Assembly (NCBI GenBank): GCA_003281255.1
Contig: QCCL01000008.1
Coordinates: forward strand, 1-64,000
Source of the DNA: Prochlorococcus sp. AG-347-L02
GTDB lineage: Bacteria > Cyanobacteriota > Cyanobacteriia > PCC-6307 > Cyanobiaceae
DNA: 64,000 nucleotides
Reading direction: 5' to 3'
The position numbers and the translations under genes are program-made. This document shows positions 28,562-38,228 of the stretch, one piece after another (the first letter of the stretch is position 1; each line of letters starts with the position of its first letter). The notes beneath the pieces were generated by a model. The model ran no database searches, had not been told where the DNA came from, and saw only the letters and a program-made list of their open reading frames with translations.

Positions 28562-29566
28562 TTAGAAGGGATTTTCAAGTAAAATCGCATCTCCAGAATT
28601 ATCTACAGCACTCTCTATAAAATCAGCAATTTTTAATGCCCTTGAGGCTTGCTCACCGTCTACCTCAGGCATCTCTTTGCCCTGAACGCATTTAAGAAAA
28701 TGCTCCAGTTCTGCATAAAGAGGTTCAATGGAGGTTGTGCTAACTTCTTCGACATATCCATCATTTCTATAAACTAATTCTCCATGCTCTGCTGTGTACG
28801 ATTCATGAGACTTTCGATGGATTTGTAAAGAGTGATTTAAGAAATCAGTTTCTACTAAGCCATTTTGGCAGTGAGCACTTAAATTTCTAATTTTTTTGTG
28901 ACTCATTTTGCTTGCAGTTAGGCTTGCAATAACATTATTTTTAAAAACTAAAGTAGCATTGACATAATCTATTAATCCTTCACTATTTCTTCCTCCAACT
29001 GCTGCTAATTTTTGTATTTTTGAGTTTACAAGCTCCAAAATAAGATCAATGTCATGAATCATTAAATCCATTACTACAGATACATCATTTGCTCTATCTG
29101 CATGAGGACTGTGCCTCCTTGCTTCTAAAACAACAATTTCTTCATTATTTACTATTTTATTTAATTCTCTAAAAGCAGGATTAAATCTTTCAATATGTCC
29201 AACTTGTAATAGACAGTTACTTGCATTAGCCGCCTCTATTAAAGATTTTGCTTCCAACTCGTTAGCGGCAATTGGCTTTTCAATGAGAACGTTAGCACCT
29301 CCCTTAAGGCAATCTAGTCCTACTTTGTGATGAAGAAGTGTTGGGACAGCAATACAGATAGCATCAACTTTTGGAATTAAGTCCTTATAATTTTTGAACC
29401 ATTCACATTGAAATTGATCAATAGCTAATTTACCTCTCTCTTCATTTGGATCTGCGACTCCAATGAGTTGCGCATCTTTGAGTAAACTTAGTACTCGAGC
29501 ATGATGCCAGCCCATATTCCCTATACCTATGACTCCAACCTTTACGGGTGATGAGGTTGGTTGCAT
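28562..29566 (-). CDS. Gfo/Idh/MocA-family NAD(P)-dependent oxidoreductase
   Basis: The 334 residues have an N-terminal Rossmann fold with VGVIGIGNMGWHHARVL (residues 9-25) and the EKPIAANELEA motif (about 97-107), whose Lys is catalytic in this family. The second half is a C-terminal beta-sheet dimer domain that includes MDLMIHDIDLIL, with the conserved His-Asp pair. Members oxidise or reduce sugars, inositols or UDP-sugars; the substrate cannot be read from the sequence. No sugar-nucleotide genes are adjacent. It starts 50 bases before the CorC-like stop on the same strand. Confidence 0.85.
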   Translation of the reverse strand: MQPTSSPVKVGVIGIGNMGWHHARVLSLLKDAQLIGVADPNEERGKLAIDQFQCEWFKNYKDLIPKVDAICIAVPTLLHHKVGLDCLKGGANVLIEKPIAANELEAKSLIEAANASNCLLQVGHIERFNPAFRELNKIVNNEEIVVLEARRHSPHADRANDVSVVMDLMIHDIDLILELVNSKIQKLAAVGGRNSEGLIDYVNATLVFKNNVIASLTASKMSHKKIRNLSAHCQNGLVETDFLNHSLQIHRKSHESYTAEHGELVYRNDGYVEEVSTTSIEPLYAELEHFLKCVQGKEMPEVDGEQASRALKIADFIESAVDNSGDAILLENPF

Positions 29567-29616
29567 AATTTAAAATCCATATATTTATTATCATTATCCT
29601 CTATGGGGAGTCACAT

Positions 29617-30885
29617 TTAGCTTTTGGGAAGGATTATTTTAACACGATCAATTTTTGGACCTGACATAGAAATAACTTCAAATTTAATGTTATTAAAATC
29701 TAAAACGTCACCAATTTTTGGAACCATTTGAAATTTTTCTAACATAAATCCAGCAAGAGTATGATAATCAGGACCTTCTGGAATAGAACATCCTAACTTT
29801 TTATTGATTTCAATAATTTCTGATTTTCCAGCTATTGACCATTTTTTAGAGAAATTATCTAACATTCTCATGTCTGAATAAATTCTATTATTGAGCATTT
29901 CCTCTCCAACTATTTCGCCATTTAGATCAGCTGCAGTTATAAGTCCCTCTGTTCCACCGTGTTCATCAACTACTAGTAAGAACGGATTGTAGTCTCTTAC
30001 TATTGGAAATATTTCTGCTAGTGAACATGTTTCTATTATTTTTGTTACGGGTAAAAGGAATGGCTCTAATAAAGTATCAGCTTCCATTTCACCTTTTGAT
30101 ATTGGTTTAGCTAGATACCGCAAATCTAATACACCTAATACATCATCTAAAGACTCACCAATTACAAAGAAGCGAGCATGTCGAGTTTTATCTACTTGTT
30201 TCATAAGTTCTGAAAAGGTTATATTTTTTGGCAAAGTTACCATTTCAGATCTTGGAATCATCACTTCTTTAACCTGTGTATCTTTTAAAGCAAAAACTCC
30301 TTCAAGAATATTCTTTTCATCTGGCTTTAAACCTGTTACGTTATCTGTTTCTATAAGAGTTTCTAATTCTCCAGCAGATAAACCCGAGTTTAAAGAATCC
30401 CATTTGTTATTTAAATTGAACAAGCCTAAACAGGCGCTAGCAAAAAATTCTATTATTTTCACTATTGGATTCATAGCTTTTCTTACTGCATCGAATATAG
30501 TAGTTAACCTTAATGCAGCAGATTCTGGATTATTAATTACTAAAGCTTTTGGAATTAGTCCAGAAATAAGAGTAACAACTAAAACAACAAATAAAAATAA
30601 TAGAAGATCATAAAATCTATTTGATAAAATATTGCTTTTCCAATAATCATTAGCGAGGTTATTGCTTAGCCATCCAATTGAAATTAATGAAATTGTGACT
30701 CCAAATTGAGAAGCAATTAATGAAGATCTAAAGCGTTTTTGAATTTTTAAAATTGAAAATGCTCCTTTCTTTTTTTCTTCTATTAACCTTAAAACTTTGC
30801 TTGGCCTTATTAATAAAAAAGAGAGTTCACTCGCTGCGAAAAAAGCTGGTAAAAATAAAAGAAATAAAAGTAGAGTTATTTTCAT
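29617..30885 (-). CDS. CNNM/CorC-type membrane protein (DUF21, CBS pair, CorC_HlyC)
   Basis: The 422 residues show an N-terminal DUF21 transmembrane domain with about four hydrophobic helices (residues 2-20, 55-75, 90-112, 135-155). A CBS pair follows (about 205-330, starting VKEVMIPRSEMVTLP), with a C-terminal CorC_HlyC domain (KSEIIEINKKLGCSIPEG onward). Relatives are Mg2+ or Co2+ efflux or tolerance proteins; older annotation as hemolysin is misleading. Transport substrate is not shown. The start lies 19 bases downstream of the tRNA-Met 3' end. Confidence 0.87.
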   Translation of the reverse strand: MKITLLLFLLFLPAFFAASELSFLLIRPSKVLRLIEEKKKGAFSILKIQKRFRSSLIASQFGVTISLISIGWLSNNLANDYWKSNILSNRFYDLLLFLFVVLVVTLISGLIPKALVINNPESAALRLTTIFDAVRKAMNPIVKIIEFFASACLGLFNLNNKWDSLNSGLSAGELETLIETDNVTGLKPDEKNILEGVFALKDTQVKEVMIPRSEMVTLPKNITFSELMKQVDKTRHARFFVIGESLDDVLGVLDLRYLAKPISKGEMEADTLLEPFLLPVTKIIETCSLAEIFPIVRDYNPFLLVVDEHGGTEGLITAADLNGEIVGEEMLNNRIYSDMRMLDNFSKKWSIAGKSEIIEINKKLGCSIPEGPDYHTLAGFMLEKFQMVPKIGDVLDFNNIKFEVISMSGPKIDRVKIILPKS

Positions 30886-30903
30886 TCAATGACAAATGAA
30901 TAA

Positions 30904-30976
30904 TGGGGGTGGCGAGGATCGAACTCGCCTTAGCCAAATTATGAGTTTGGTGCATTCACCAGATTGCTACACCCCC
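30904..30976 (-). tRNA. tRNA-Met (anticodon CAT)
   Basis: The minus strand forms a full cloverleaf: acceptor GGGGGTG/CACCCCC, anticodon stem CCAAA/TTTGG around CTCATAA, and T-arm GCGAG-TTCGATC-CTCGC. The anticodon is CAT. The paired first base (G1-C72) and absence of three G-C pairs in the anticodon stem argue against the initiator, leaving elongator Met as the best call; a lysidine-modified Ile tRNA cannot be fully excluded. CCA is not encoded. Confidence 0.9.
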
Positions 30977-30979
30977 AAG

Positions 30980-31012
30980 GAAATTCATGTAATTTTAATT
31001 ACATTGAATTTC
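30980..31012. repeat. 33-base imperfect palindrome at the tRNA-Met 5' flank
   Basis: GAAATTCATGTAATT (30980-30994) pairs with AATTACATTGAATTTC (30997-31012) around two T, with one bulged base. It begins three bases upstream of the mature tRNA 5' end on the tRNA strand, so it would be in the precursor leader or the promoter. Neither arm is followed by a T-run. Confidence 0.5.
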
Positions 31013-31115
31013 AATATACAATATAAAAATAATATTTCAAAAAACACCTCATTAGGAAGTTTTGTGAGATTTCTTTTTTTCTTCTAATCTTTAAATATAA
31101 ATTTAACTTCTACTA

Positions 31116-31676
31116 ATGGGCAAATTTTCGGAAAAGTATGATTTAAATAAAGCAAAATTGTTAAAACAGTTAATTGAAAAATCTTACAAGAAAGGCAACT
31201 TCACTTTATCTTCAGGAAAAAAAAGCAGTCATTACTTGAACTGTAAACCAGTATCATTAAATGGCGAAGGCTTAAACTTAATAAGTGATTTATTTTTAGA
31301 GTTAAAGGACACAAGGTCAAAAGCTGTAGCAGGACTTACATTAGGTGCAGATCCCATAGTAAGTGGATTAATTGTTAAAGCAGCTTTGTATGGCCAAGAC
31401 CTTGATGGTTTAATAATTCGGAAAGAAATCAAAAAATACGGTACCAAAGCTGGAATAGAGGGCCCTACATTAGAAGAAGGAACTTTGGTAACTGTCTTAG
31501 AGGATGTTGTTACAACTGCTGGTTCAGTAATAAAAGCTATAAATAAGTTACGTGAAAATAATTATGTTGTTGAGGAAGTTTTGTCTATAGTTGATAGGCA
31601 AGAAGGGGGATTAGAAGCCCTTGAAGATGAAAATGTTAAATTAAAGAGTCTTTTTACAATAAAAGACTTTTTATAA
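31116..31676 (+). CDS. pyrE: Orotate phosphoribosyltransferase
   Basis: PyrE converts orotate and PRPP to OMP in pyrimidine synthesis. The 186 residues include [16 protein letters not shown] near the N-terminus, [16 protein letters not shown] (about 85-100), and the PRPP-binding [17 protein letters not shown] (about 124-140) with paired acidic residues. Length is somewhat short but typical of cyanobacteria. It is followed after 10 bases by the YgfZ-like gene on the same strand, so the two are probably cotranscribed. Confidence 0.95.
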   Translation: MGKFSEKYDLNKAKLLKQLIEKSYKKGNFTLSSGKKSSHYLNCKPVSLNGEGLNLISDLFLELKDTRSKAVAGLTLGADPIVSGLIVKAALYGQDLDGLIIRKEIKKYGTKAGIEGPTLEEGTLVTVLEDVVTTAGSVIKAINKLRENNYVVEEVLSIVDRQEGGLEALEDENVKLKSLFTIKDFL

Positions 31677-31686
31677 TTATTTCAAG

Positions 31687-32523
31687 ATGCAAGATATAAA
31701 AAAAAAGTTTTGGCTCGAAAAATTTGATTGTTTTTCTGTTACTGGAAAAGATGCTAGAAAATTTTTGAATGGAATAACAACTGGTAATATTCTTAATTCA
31801 GAAAATAAAATTATCAAAACTTGTTGGTTAACTCCAAATGGAGTTCTGAGGTCATTAATTGAAATTATTTTTTTAGAAAGAAACATAGAAGTAATTATCT
31901 TGGCGGGTAAAACTAATGAAATAATTGATTACTTTAATCAAATTATTTTTCCAGCGGACGATGTACTTCTAAGTGAACCTTTCTTGATGAATAGAATTCA
32001 GGAAATTGATGAATCTAGTTCATGGAGAACTTATGAGCCTACTTTCTTCAAAACAGAAGATAAAGAATTTGAAATATATAAAAATAAACTAAATTTACTA
32101 AATCTAAATGAATTAAAACTTTGGAAGATTAATCAGGCAATACCATCATTAGAAATGGAAATAAACGGAAAAAATAATCCTCTTGAGCTTGGATTACAAG
32201 ATCTTATAGATTTTAATAAAGGTTGTTATTTAGGACAAGAAACAATGTCAAAAATAAAAAACGTTTCTTCTTTAAAACAGGAAATAAGAACTTGGGAATC
32301 AATTGAATCTAATTTGAATTTAGACTCTGAAGATAAAAATTTATACATAAATTCAAGCAAAGGTGTATCTGTAGGTAAAATCACTAGTTTTTTTAAATCA
32401 GATTCTCAAATAAAAGGTTTAGCAATGATAAAAAGAAAATATTTAGAGGAAGGAAGTTATTTTTTTTCAGAAATTTTTGGAAAAATTATTGTTAATAAAT
32501 CTGTAGGATCAATTTTTCTTTAG
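31687..32523 (+). CDS. Folate-binding YgfZ/GcvT-like protein
   Basis: The 278 residues resemble YgfZ/IBA57: an N-terminal FDCFSVTGKDARKFLNG and the diagnostic K178-G-C180-Y-L-G-Q-E motif. These tetrahydrofolate-binding proteins help assemble or repair certain Fe-S clusters, such as those of radical-SAM enzymes. The Cys of the motif is kept. The 3' end overlaps the convergent RecB-like gene by 15 bases. GcvT itself would be longer and lacks the KGCY motif. Confidence 0.88.
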   Translation: MQDIKKKFWLEKFDCFSVTGKDARKFLNGITTGNILNSENKIIKTCWLTPNGVLRSLIEIIFLERNIEVIILAGKTNEIIDYFNQIIFPADDVLLSEPFLMNRIQEIDESSSWRTYEPTFFKTEDKEFEIYKNKLNLLNLNELKLWKINQAIPSLEMEINGKNNPLELGLQDLIDFNKGCYLGQETMSKIKNVSSLKQEIRTWESIESNLNLDSEDKNLYINSSKGVSVGKITSFFKSDSQIKGLAMIKRKYLEEGSYFFSEIFGKIIVNKSVGSIFL

Positions 32524-33927
32524 TTGATTTTTGATTAAATATTCTGCAATTTTTAGAGTAGCCAAACAATCATCTTTGTTATATTGGATAATTTTTTTTA
32601 AAAATATTTCGTTTTTTGTAATTTGATATTGAATCCACCAATAAAGGGCTTTCGAGCCACTTACATTTTTCTGCATCCATTTAAATCCAAGCCAATTAGA
32701 AACAGTTTTTAGGCCATAGTTTTTTAATGGTAATATCCAAGACTTTCTTATTAAGGTATGTAAATCTATAAATCTTGAGGCAAGTGAATCAATTTCTTCA
32801 AAACTAAAATTAAGGTTTTTAGCGATATTAATTATTGCTATTTTTTCAGTTTCTCCGTAATGTAAAACTGGCCATTCCTTCTGTGAAAAAAGTATTTCAA
32901 TAATTTTTCTGTAAGATTCTCCTTTATTGTTTTTGAGATTTAAAATTGGTTTATAAATAAGATCTTCTTTTTTTGTAAATAAATTATTTATTTTTAAAAA
33001 ACCATATAAAAAGTCATGCTTATCATCTGGATTTGACTCAATATCAAATATATAAAATCCCGAACATGTTTTTTCTAGTAGATCATATGCATCATTTTTA
33101 TATGGAATGCGATATGGTTTTCCAGAAATGTAAGCTTTTGCTTGCTTTACAAATACGGATGCTTTTTCATACTTTTGATCGTTGAATTTAGATAATTTCT
33201 CTCCAAGTTGTTTTTCGCTATATGAAGCTAATGTTTGGGTGTCAGATATTCCATTGTTTATGAGTAATGAAGCCGTTTTGGATCCTATTCCATCTATATC
33301 TGTTAGATATCCATTTTCTTTTGCTTCTTTGTCACAAAATTTTTGCCATGAACAAATAGTACATTTTTTTCTATCTTGAGTTATTTCTGGCATAAATCCC
33401 CCCAAGCATTCATTCAAGCTCAATAAAACATTCAAAACTTTTTTTCTTAATTTTTTATTTAAATAAATTTCTTCAACATTAACTTTTTTATTAAAACTTG
33501 AAATTACTAATCCTTTTTCAATTTTAGATTCTTGAAAAGTTTCCAATAGTACAGAACTAAAAGCTAAGTCGAATATATGTTCTTTAGTGGTTTTGTGGCC
33601 TAACTTATAAACAGCAGGTAAATATTTATAATGTCCCCATTTACTTTTACCTTTAGTCTTTACAAGTAATTGTGGACGTATCTCTGCTTTAATATTTTGG
33701 AAAAGATTACCCTTGATTTTTAATCCAATTACCCCTTGATAACCATTTTTGCATGCTTTTAATCCTGTATAAATTTCACTATTACAAAATTCAGAGAAAA
33801 TTTGAAACTGATTAATTTTATCTATAGCTTTATGGGGAGACCAAACTTCATAAGATTTTTTGCCCTTAAAATCTAGCCATGCTTTTCTTTTGCATCTTAT
33901 AAAACTTTTTAAATGAAGAGAATTCAA
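32509..33927 (-). CDS. RecB-like nuclease of the TM0106 family with C-terminal RNase H-like exonuclease domain
   Basis: The 472 residues combine three parts. The N-terminal PD-(D/E)XK-like region has four cysteines (Cys12, Cys189, Cys192, Cys198) spaced as in Fe-S nucleases of the Cas4/AddB type. A helix-hairpin-helix-like middle reads IDGIGSKTASLLINNGI (about 213-229). The C-terminal DEDD-type domain has FDIESNPDD, DLHTLIRKS and YNKDDCLATL. The DEDD acids look complete; the N-terminal nuclease has Lys108 but I cannot identify its usual preceding acid (PAVYK). A role in DNA repair is likely but not shown. No cas genes are nearby. Confidence 0.8.
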   Translation of the reverse strand: MNSLHLKSFIRCKRKAWLDFKGKKSYEVWSPHKAIDKINQFQIFSEFCNSEIYTGLKACKNGYQGVIGLKIKGNLFQNIKAEIRPQLLVKTKGKSKWGHYKYLPAVYKLGHKTTKEHIFDLAFSSVLLETFQESKIEKGLVISSFNKKVNVEEIYLNKKLRKKVLNVLLSLNECLGGFMPEITQDRKKCTICSWQKFCDKEAKENGYLTDIDGIGSKTASLLINNGISDTQTLASYSEKQLGEKLSKFNDQKYEKASVFVKQAKAYISGKPYRIPYKNDAYDLLEKTCSGFYIFDIESNPDDKHDFLYGFLKINNLFTKKEDLIYKPILNLKNNKGESYRKIIEILFSQKEWPVLHYGETEKIAIINIAKNLNFSFEEIDSLASRFIDLHTLIRKSWILPLKNYGLKTVSNWLGFKWMQKNVSGSKALYWWIQYQITKNEIFLKKIIQYNKDDCLATLKIAEYLIKNQLKKN

Positions 33928-34008
33928 ATTATTTTTTAAGGGAGGTTTTAAAATTTACTCATAATAAATTAGTATAGATAATTAAAAGAAATCAGGGAAC
34001 TTTTAAAT

Positions 34009-35463
34009 TTGACAGCTGATAAATTAGATAAGATAAAATTTGGAACAGATGGGTGGAGAGGAATTATTGGATTTGATTTTAATTTATCCAATCTTTCAAG
34101 AGTTGTTGTTGCTGCATGTCAGGAGTTGCATTATCAATACTATAAAAAAGTTAATTCAAAGAAAATTATAATTGGATATGATCGTAGGTTTATGGCAAGT
34201 GAATTTGCCAAGCAAATAGTTCCTTTCGTAAGAGGATGTGGTTTCGAACCGATCTTAGCTAATAGCTTTGTTACAACACCCTCTTGTAGTTTCTATGCCA
34301 AAGAAGTAGGTTGTCTTGGAGCGTTAGTAATTACAGCCAGTCATAATCCATATAATTGGCTAGGTTTGAAAATAAAAAGCTTTAATGGATGTTCTGTTGA
34401 CGAATCTTTTACGAGTGAAATTGAGAAAAGATTAATGCTTGGAAATTCAATTGAAAAAATAGATGGTGTTAATCAATTGGTAGATATTAAGAAATTTCAT
34501 TTAGATAGAATTAAATCCCTTTTTGATATTGACTTTATTTCCAATAGATTGAAAACAATGAAATTAAGAATTTTTGTAGATTCTATGCATGGTTCAGCTG
34601 CAAATTGTATGGCTGAAATTTTTGCGTCTTATGATTCAGAAGTTATTTCAGAAATCAGAAAAGATGCTGATCCTTTTTTTGGAGGAAAACCTCCTGAACC
34701 TCTTTTAAATTATGTAGATGATCTAAATCAAACACTAATGAAAAATTCAACAAATGAAGTAAAAACTCTAGGAATTATATTCGATGGTGATGGTGATAGA
34801 ATTGCGGCAATTGATGAAAAAGGAAGATACTCTAGTACGCAGAATTTACTCCCATACTTTATTAGCTATTTGGGTGAAATTAAAAATAATTCTTATCCAG
34901 TTTTAAAGACTGTTAGTGGTTCAGATATTATTAAAAATATATCAGAGAGTCAAAATAGAGATGTTTTTGAACTTCCAGTCGGCTTTAAATATATTGCTGA
35001 AAAAATGATTAAAGAGAAAATATTTATTGGAGGAGAGGAGTCTGGGGGAGTAGGTTTTGGTGACTTTATGCCTGAAAGGGATGCTCTATATGCAGCGATG
35101 GTTTTATTAAATGGAATTGCTGAAAAATCTCAATATTTATATGAAACCTTAGATGAAATACAAAAAGATTTTGGGCCAAGTTTTTATAAAAGAATTGATA
35201 TTAAATTTCCAAATCAGGCAGAAAAAAATAATGTAAAAGAATTTATCATACATAATATTCCGGAGAATATTAATAATCACAAGTTAAAAAGTATCTCAAA
35301 GATTGATGGAATAAAGTTGAGAATTGATAACAATTTTTGGCTCCTTTTTAGGTTTTCAGGAACTGAACCTCTTTTAAGGTTATATTGTGAGGCACCAGAA
35401 GAATGTTATTTAAATGATTTATTAGAGTGGGGGCAAGTATTTATAAAGTTAGCAGGGAAATAA
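34009..35463 (+). CDS. pgm: Phosphoglucomutase/phosphomannomutase family protein
   Basis: The 484-residue phosphohexomutase has KFGTDGWRGIIG (10-21), the phosphoserine loop ITASHNPYNWLG with Ser111, the metal site FDGDGDR (258-264) and the sugar-binding GGEESGGVGFG (about 344-354). The C-terminal phosphate loop is FRFSGTEPLLRLY. It likely interconverts hexose-6- and hexose-1-phosphates for glycogen and wall sugars; glucose or mannose preference is open. It starts with TTG 34009. rdgB follows with a gap of two bases. Confidence 0.92.
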   Translation: MTADKLDKIKFGTDGWRGIIGFDFNLSNLSRVVVAACQELHYQYYKKVNSKKIIIGYDRRFMASEFAKQIVPFVRGCGFEPILANSFVTTPSCSFYAKEVGCLGALVITASHNPYNWLGLKIKSFNGCSVDESFTSEIEKRLMLGNSIEKIDGVNQLVDIKKFHLDRIKSLFDIDFISNRLKTMKLRIFVDSMHGSAANCMAEIFASYDSEVISEIRKDADPFFGGKPPEPLLNYVDDLNQTLMKNSTNEVKTLGIIFDGDGDRIAAIDEKGRYSSTQNLLPYFISYLGEIKNNSYPVLKTVSGSDIIKNISESQNRDVFELPVGFKYIAEKMIKEKIFIGGEESGGVGFGDFMPERDALYAAMVLLNGIAEKSQYLYETLDEIQKDFGPSFYKRIDIKFPNQAEKNNVKEFIIHNIPENINNHKLKSISKIDGIKLRIDNNFWLLFRFSGTEPLLRLYCEAPEECYLNDLLEWGQVFIKLAGK

Positions 35464-35465
35464 AG

Positions 35466-36041
35466 GTGAAAAATTTATATTTAGCGAGTAAGAACAAAGG
35501 TAAAATTGAAGAATATAAGAAATTGCTTGCTGGAGTTAATTGTAAATTACTACTCCAGCCAGAATCATTAGAAGTTGAAGAGGATGGATTGACATTTAGA
35601 GATAATGCAATTAAAAAAGCTAGTGAAGTTTCGAGAAAAATAAATAATTTCTCAATAGCAGATGATTCAGGAATTTGTATTGAAGCATTAGATGGTAAAC
35701 CTGGTATTTACTCATCTAGATATGCAGAAAATGATCAGAAGAGAATTGAACGAGTTTTAAAAGAACTTGATGGAGTTCAGAATAGAAGTGCTTTCTTTAT
35801 CGCCAATATTTGTGTTTGTTCCCCAAATGGTGAAGTTATTATAGAATCTGAGGCTAAATGTCATGGCAAAATAATTCTAAACCCGAGAGGGCACGGTGGT
35901 TTTGGGTACGACCCAATTTTTGAGGAGAATTCTACCAGATTAACTTTTGCAGAAATGAATAATGATATTAAAGACACTTGTAGTCATAGAGGTCAAGCAT
36001 TAAAAAAAATTATTCCTGATCTAATTGAAATTTTTTCTTAA
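35466..36041 (+). CDS. rdgB: XTP/dITP pyrophosphatase (Ham1/RdgB)
   Basis: RdgB hydrolyses non-canonical purine triphosphates such as ITP and XTP to keep them out of DNA. The protein begins LYLASKNKGKIEEYKKLL and has SIADDSGICIEALDGKPGIYSSRYA and the HGGFGYDPIFEE loop, all family hallmarks. GTG 35466 (191 residues) is chosen: it lies two bases after the pgm stop with GGGAAATAAAG before it. An ATG at 35427 inside pgm would add 13 unconserved residues. Confidence 0.93.
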   Translation: MKNLYLASKNKGKIEEYKKLLAGVNCKLLLQPESLEVEEDGLTFRDNAIKKASEVSRKINNFSIADDSGICIEALDGKPGIYSSRYAENDQKRIERVLKELDGVQNRSAFFIANICVCSPNGEVIIESEAKCHGKIILNPRGHGGFGYDPIFEENSTRLTFAEMNNDIKDTCSHRGQALKKIIPDLIEIFS

Positions 36042-36043
36042 AT

Positions 36044-37528
36044 TCAATTAACCCAAGATCCATGAAGGCCATGGGGAATTGAAATGGGTAATTTATAAAC
36101 AGCTAATTCTTTTAAGTCTTTTGCGTCTAATATTACTAAATCGCTTCCTCTTCGTTCTCCGTTCCAGAGAAGTATAAATAAAAATCCCTCATCTTCTTTT
36201 GTAGAGTTTTCTGATGGAACAAAAATTGGTTCACTTACGAATCCACTTGGACCTGCTGACCAAGAAATCTCTTCCATTGAGGTTAAATTTATTTTTTTTA
36301 TTGCTTGAAGTGGAGCGTTCCCATGCTTTTGAGATGTGGTTGCCATCCAACTAAAAGTTGCTTTTAATCCTAAGTTTTTAGGATTAACAACAGCAAATTC
36401 ACAACATTGTTCACTTAAAGTTTTGAGTTCACTAGTTTTTTTCTTTAGATCAATAGTTGATCTTTTCAGTTTTCCTTCTGGATATTTATCAAAGTCAATA
36501 TCCCTAAAATTCTCGTCTGGTCCAACTGATGGGAAATCATCATAAAAAATACTATCTAATATGATTTTGGAATCTTTTTCAAAAGCGTTTACATGATGAA
36601 AAACAAATCCTTCTGGTGCATCGATTGTTAAAGGTGGCTGCCCTCTAAATAATCCACTTTCTCTTGGTATGATAAAAAACTTTGCCTTTTTCTTTGGGTT
36701 CGATTTTAAACATTGTGCTGCCCCTTTTTGGCCCATAACAAATGGCAGAGGATTGAAATCGATAGCATTCTGTAAGAATATTGCCCAATTAGTTGTAATT
36801 GCAAAATCATGAAGGAATGCAAATCCATTAAAGGTATCTCTTCTATCGATAATGAGCTCACCAGCATTTTCACCAGCATTATTAAATTCCATTAATCTAA
36901 TGGTACTTTTTGGCCCCGTTTGTACTCCAAAAGTGACTAAAAGTTCTGGAGATGCGTTCGAATTTAGGTCTGTTTTGGGATGAGCACTGAATGCTTCATT
37001 AGGCTTCAGTGCCCCCTTTAATGTTGTTAAACCAAAAGTGTCAAGACTATCAGGATCCAATGCATGTGGCCCAGCTGCTTCCCATAATGCGAGAATTTCA
37101 TCTCCTAATTTAACGACATGAGTATTAGCGATATTCTTAAATTTAAGATCAAGTGCATTATTTATAATTCCTCCACTTTTTTTGGTCCCAAAAACACCTC
37201 TATAAATAAATTTATTAATTTTTTCTTCTTCTAAATAGCCTTTAGTTTTAACGAATCTATTTGTGAAGAATGGCTTACCATTTTCAAATTTTATGGATGT
37301 GATCATACCATCACCATCAAATGGATGATGTACCCATTGTCCTCCTCTCTCTAATATCCCTGGTCCATTTCTTAATAATGTTCCATTTAAACTTTCAATA
37401 TTCTTACCTTTGCTAATTGTTAGAGGTTTCTTCGTTAGCTCTTTTTCTACATTTTGATATGCACTGGACCAATCTTCTTTATTAAAGCTTGTAATTTTAT
37501 CAATTTTTTTATCTTGTAAATTAGTCAC
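36044..37528 (-). CDS. Carotenoid cleavage oxygenase family protein
   Basis: The 494 residues follow the seven-bladed propeller of carotenoid/RPE65 oxygenases. GTLLRNGPG near the N-terminus is the entry motif. The four iron-binding His residues are likely those in SAHPKTD, FLHDFAIT, FHHVNAF and IPHGLHGSW. It probably cleaves an apocarotenoid or carotenoid double bond with O2; cyanobacterial relatives make retinal-like products from apocarotenals, but substrate is not known. It begins with GTG 37528. Its stop lies two bases from the convergent rdgB stop. Confidence 0.88.
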   Translation of the reverse strand: MTNLQDKKIDKITSFNKEDWSSAYQNVEKELTKKPLTISKGKNIESLNGTLLRNGPGILERGGQWVHHPFDGDGMITSIKFENGKPFFTNRFVKTKGYLEEEKINKFIYRGVFGTKKSGGIINNALDLKFKNIANTHVVKLGDEILALWEAAGPHALDPDSLDTFGLTTLKGALKPNEAFSAHPKTDLNSNASPELLVTFGVQTGPKSTIRLMEFNNAGENAGELIIDRRDTFNGFAFLHDFAITTNWAIFLQNAIDFNPLPFVMGQKGAAQCLKSNPKKKAKFFIIPRESGLFRGQPPLTIDAPEGFVFHHVNAFEKDSKIILDSIFYDDFPSVGPDENFRDIDFDKYPEGKLKRSTIDLKKKTSELKTLSEQCCEFAVVNPKNLGLKATFSWMATTSQKHGNAPLQAIKKINLTSMEEISWSAGPSGFVSEPIFVPSENSTKEDEGFLFILLWNGERRGSDLVILDAKDLKELAVYKLPISIPHGLHGSWVN

Positions 37529-37602
37529 AATAAAAAAGGGTCTTTCAATCTATTTTCGCCAAAAATCAACTGAATTGTGGCTGATTCGAAAAAATTCTAA
37601 TT

Positions 37603-38208
37603 TTATTGTTTTTCGAGCATTCCTTTACTGCTTGGAATTGAATCAGATCTTCTTAGATCTATTTCGGTAGCCATTCGCATTGCTCTTGAAAAAGCTTTAA
37701 AACAAGCCTCAACTATATGATGTGAATTACTACCTTGTATTTGATTAATATGCAGGGTAATACCGCTGTTATTAACAAAGGCAATAAAAAACTCTTTTAC
37801 TAATTCAGTATCATAACTTCCTATTCTTGGAGCTTTTAATTGAAGATCATATGATAAATGAGGCCTGCCAGAACAGTCTAAAGTGACTTGAACTAATGCT
37901 TCATCTAATGGGGCAAAGAAATGTCCAAATCTGCTTATTCCTTTTCTTTCTCCCAAGGCCTTTGAAAATGCTTTGCCTAATGCAATTCCTACATCTTCAT
38001 TTGTATGATGATCATCAATATGAGTATCTCCAATTGCTTTTATTTTTAAATCGAACAAACCATGACTGGATATTTGATTAAGCATATGATCTAAGAATGG
38101 TATTCCGGTATCAATCTCAGAAATTCCATTTCCATCTAAGTTTATAAATACAGAAATATCTGTTTCATTCGTTTTTCTTTTTATTTCAGATTGCCTTAAA
38201 GATGACAT
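37603..38208 (-). CDS. hisB: Imidazoleglycerol-phosphate dehydratase
   Basis: HisB dehydrates imidazole glycerol phosphate in histidine synthesis. The 201 residues contain the two metal-binding repeats [16 protein letters not shown] and [17 protein letters not shown], then the second set [15 protein letters not shown]. Length is the single-domain form, without the phosphatase half found in enterobacteria. It follows fabI by 20 bases on the same strand. Confidence 0.97.
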   Translation of the reverse strand: MSSLRQSEIKRKTNETDISVFINLDGNGISEIDTGIPFLDHMLNQISSHGLFDLKIKAIGDTHIDDHHTNEDVGIALGKAFSKALGERKGISRFGHFFAPLDEALVQVTLDCSGRPHLSYDLQLKAPRIGSYDTELVKEFFIAFVNNSGITLHINQIQGSNSHHIVEACFKAFSRAMRMATEIDLRRSDSIPSSKGMLEKQ

Positions 38209-38228
38209 TTTTATGCAAAAAAATTAGT

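Noticed and set aside
29617-30885. Hemolysin toxin
   Set aside because: The DUF21-CBS-CorC layout is a metal-transport-type membrane protein; the hemolysin label is historical.
32509-33927. Cas4-like protein indicating a CRISPR system
   Set aside because: No repeat array or other cas gene is present; the domain order matches the stand-alone TM0106 family.
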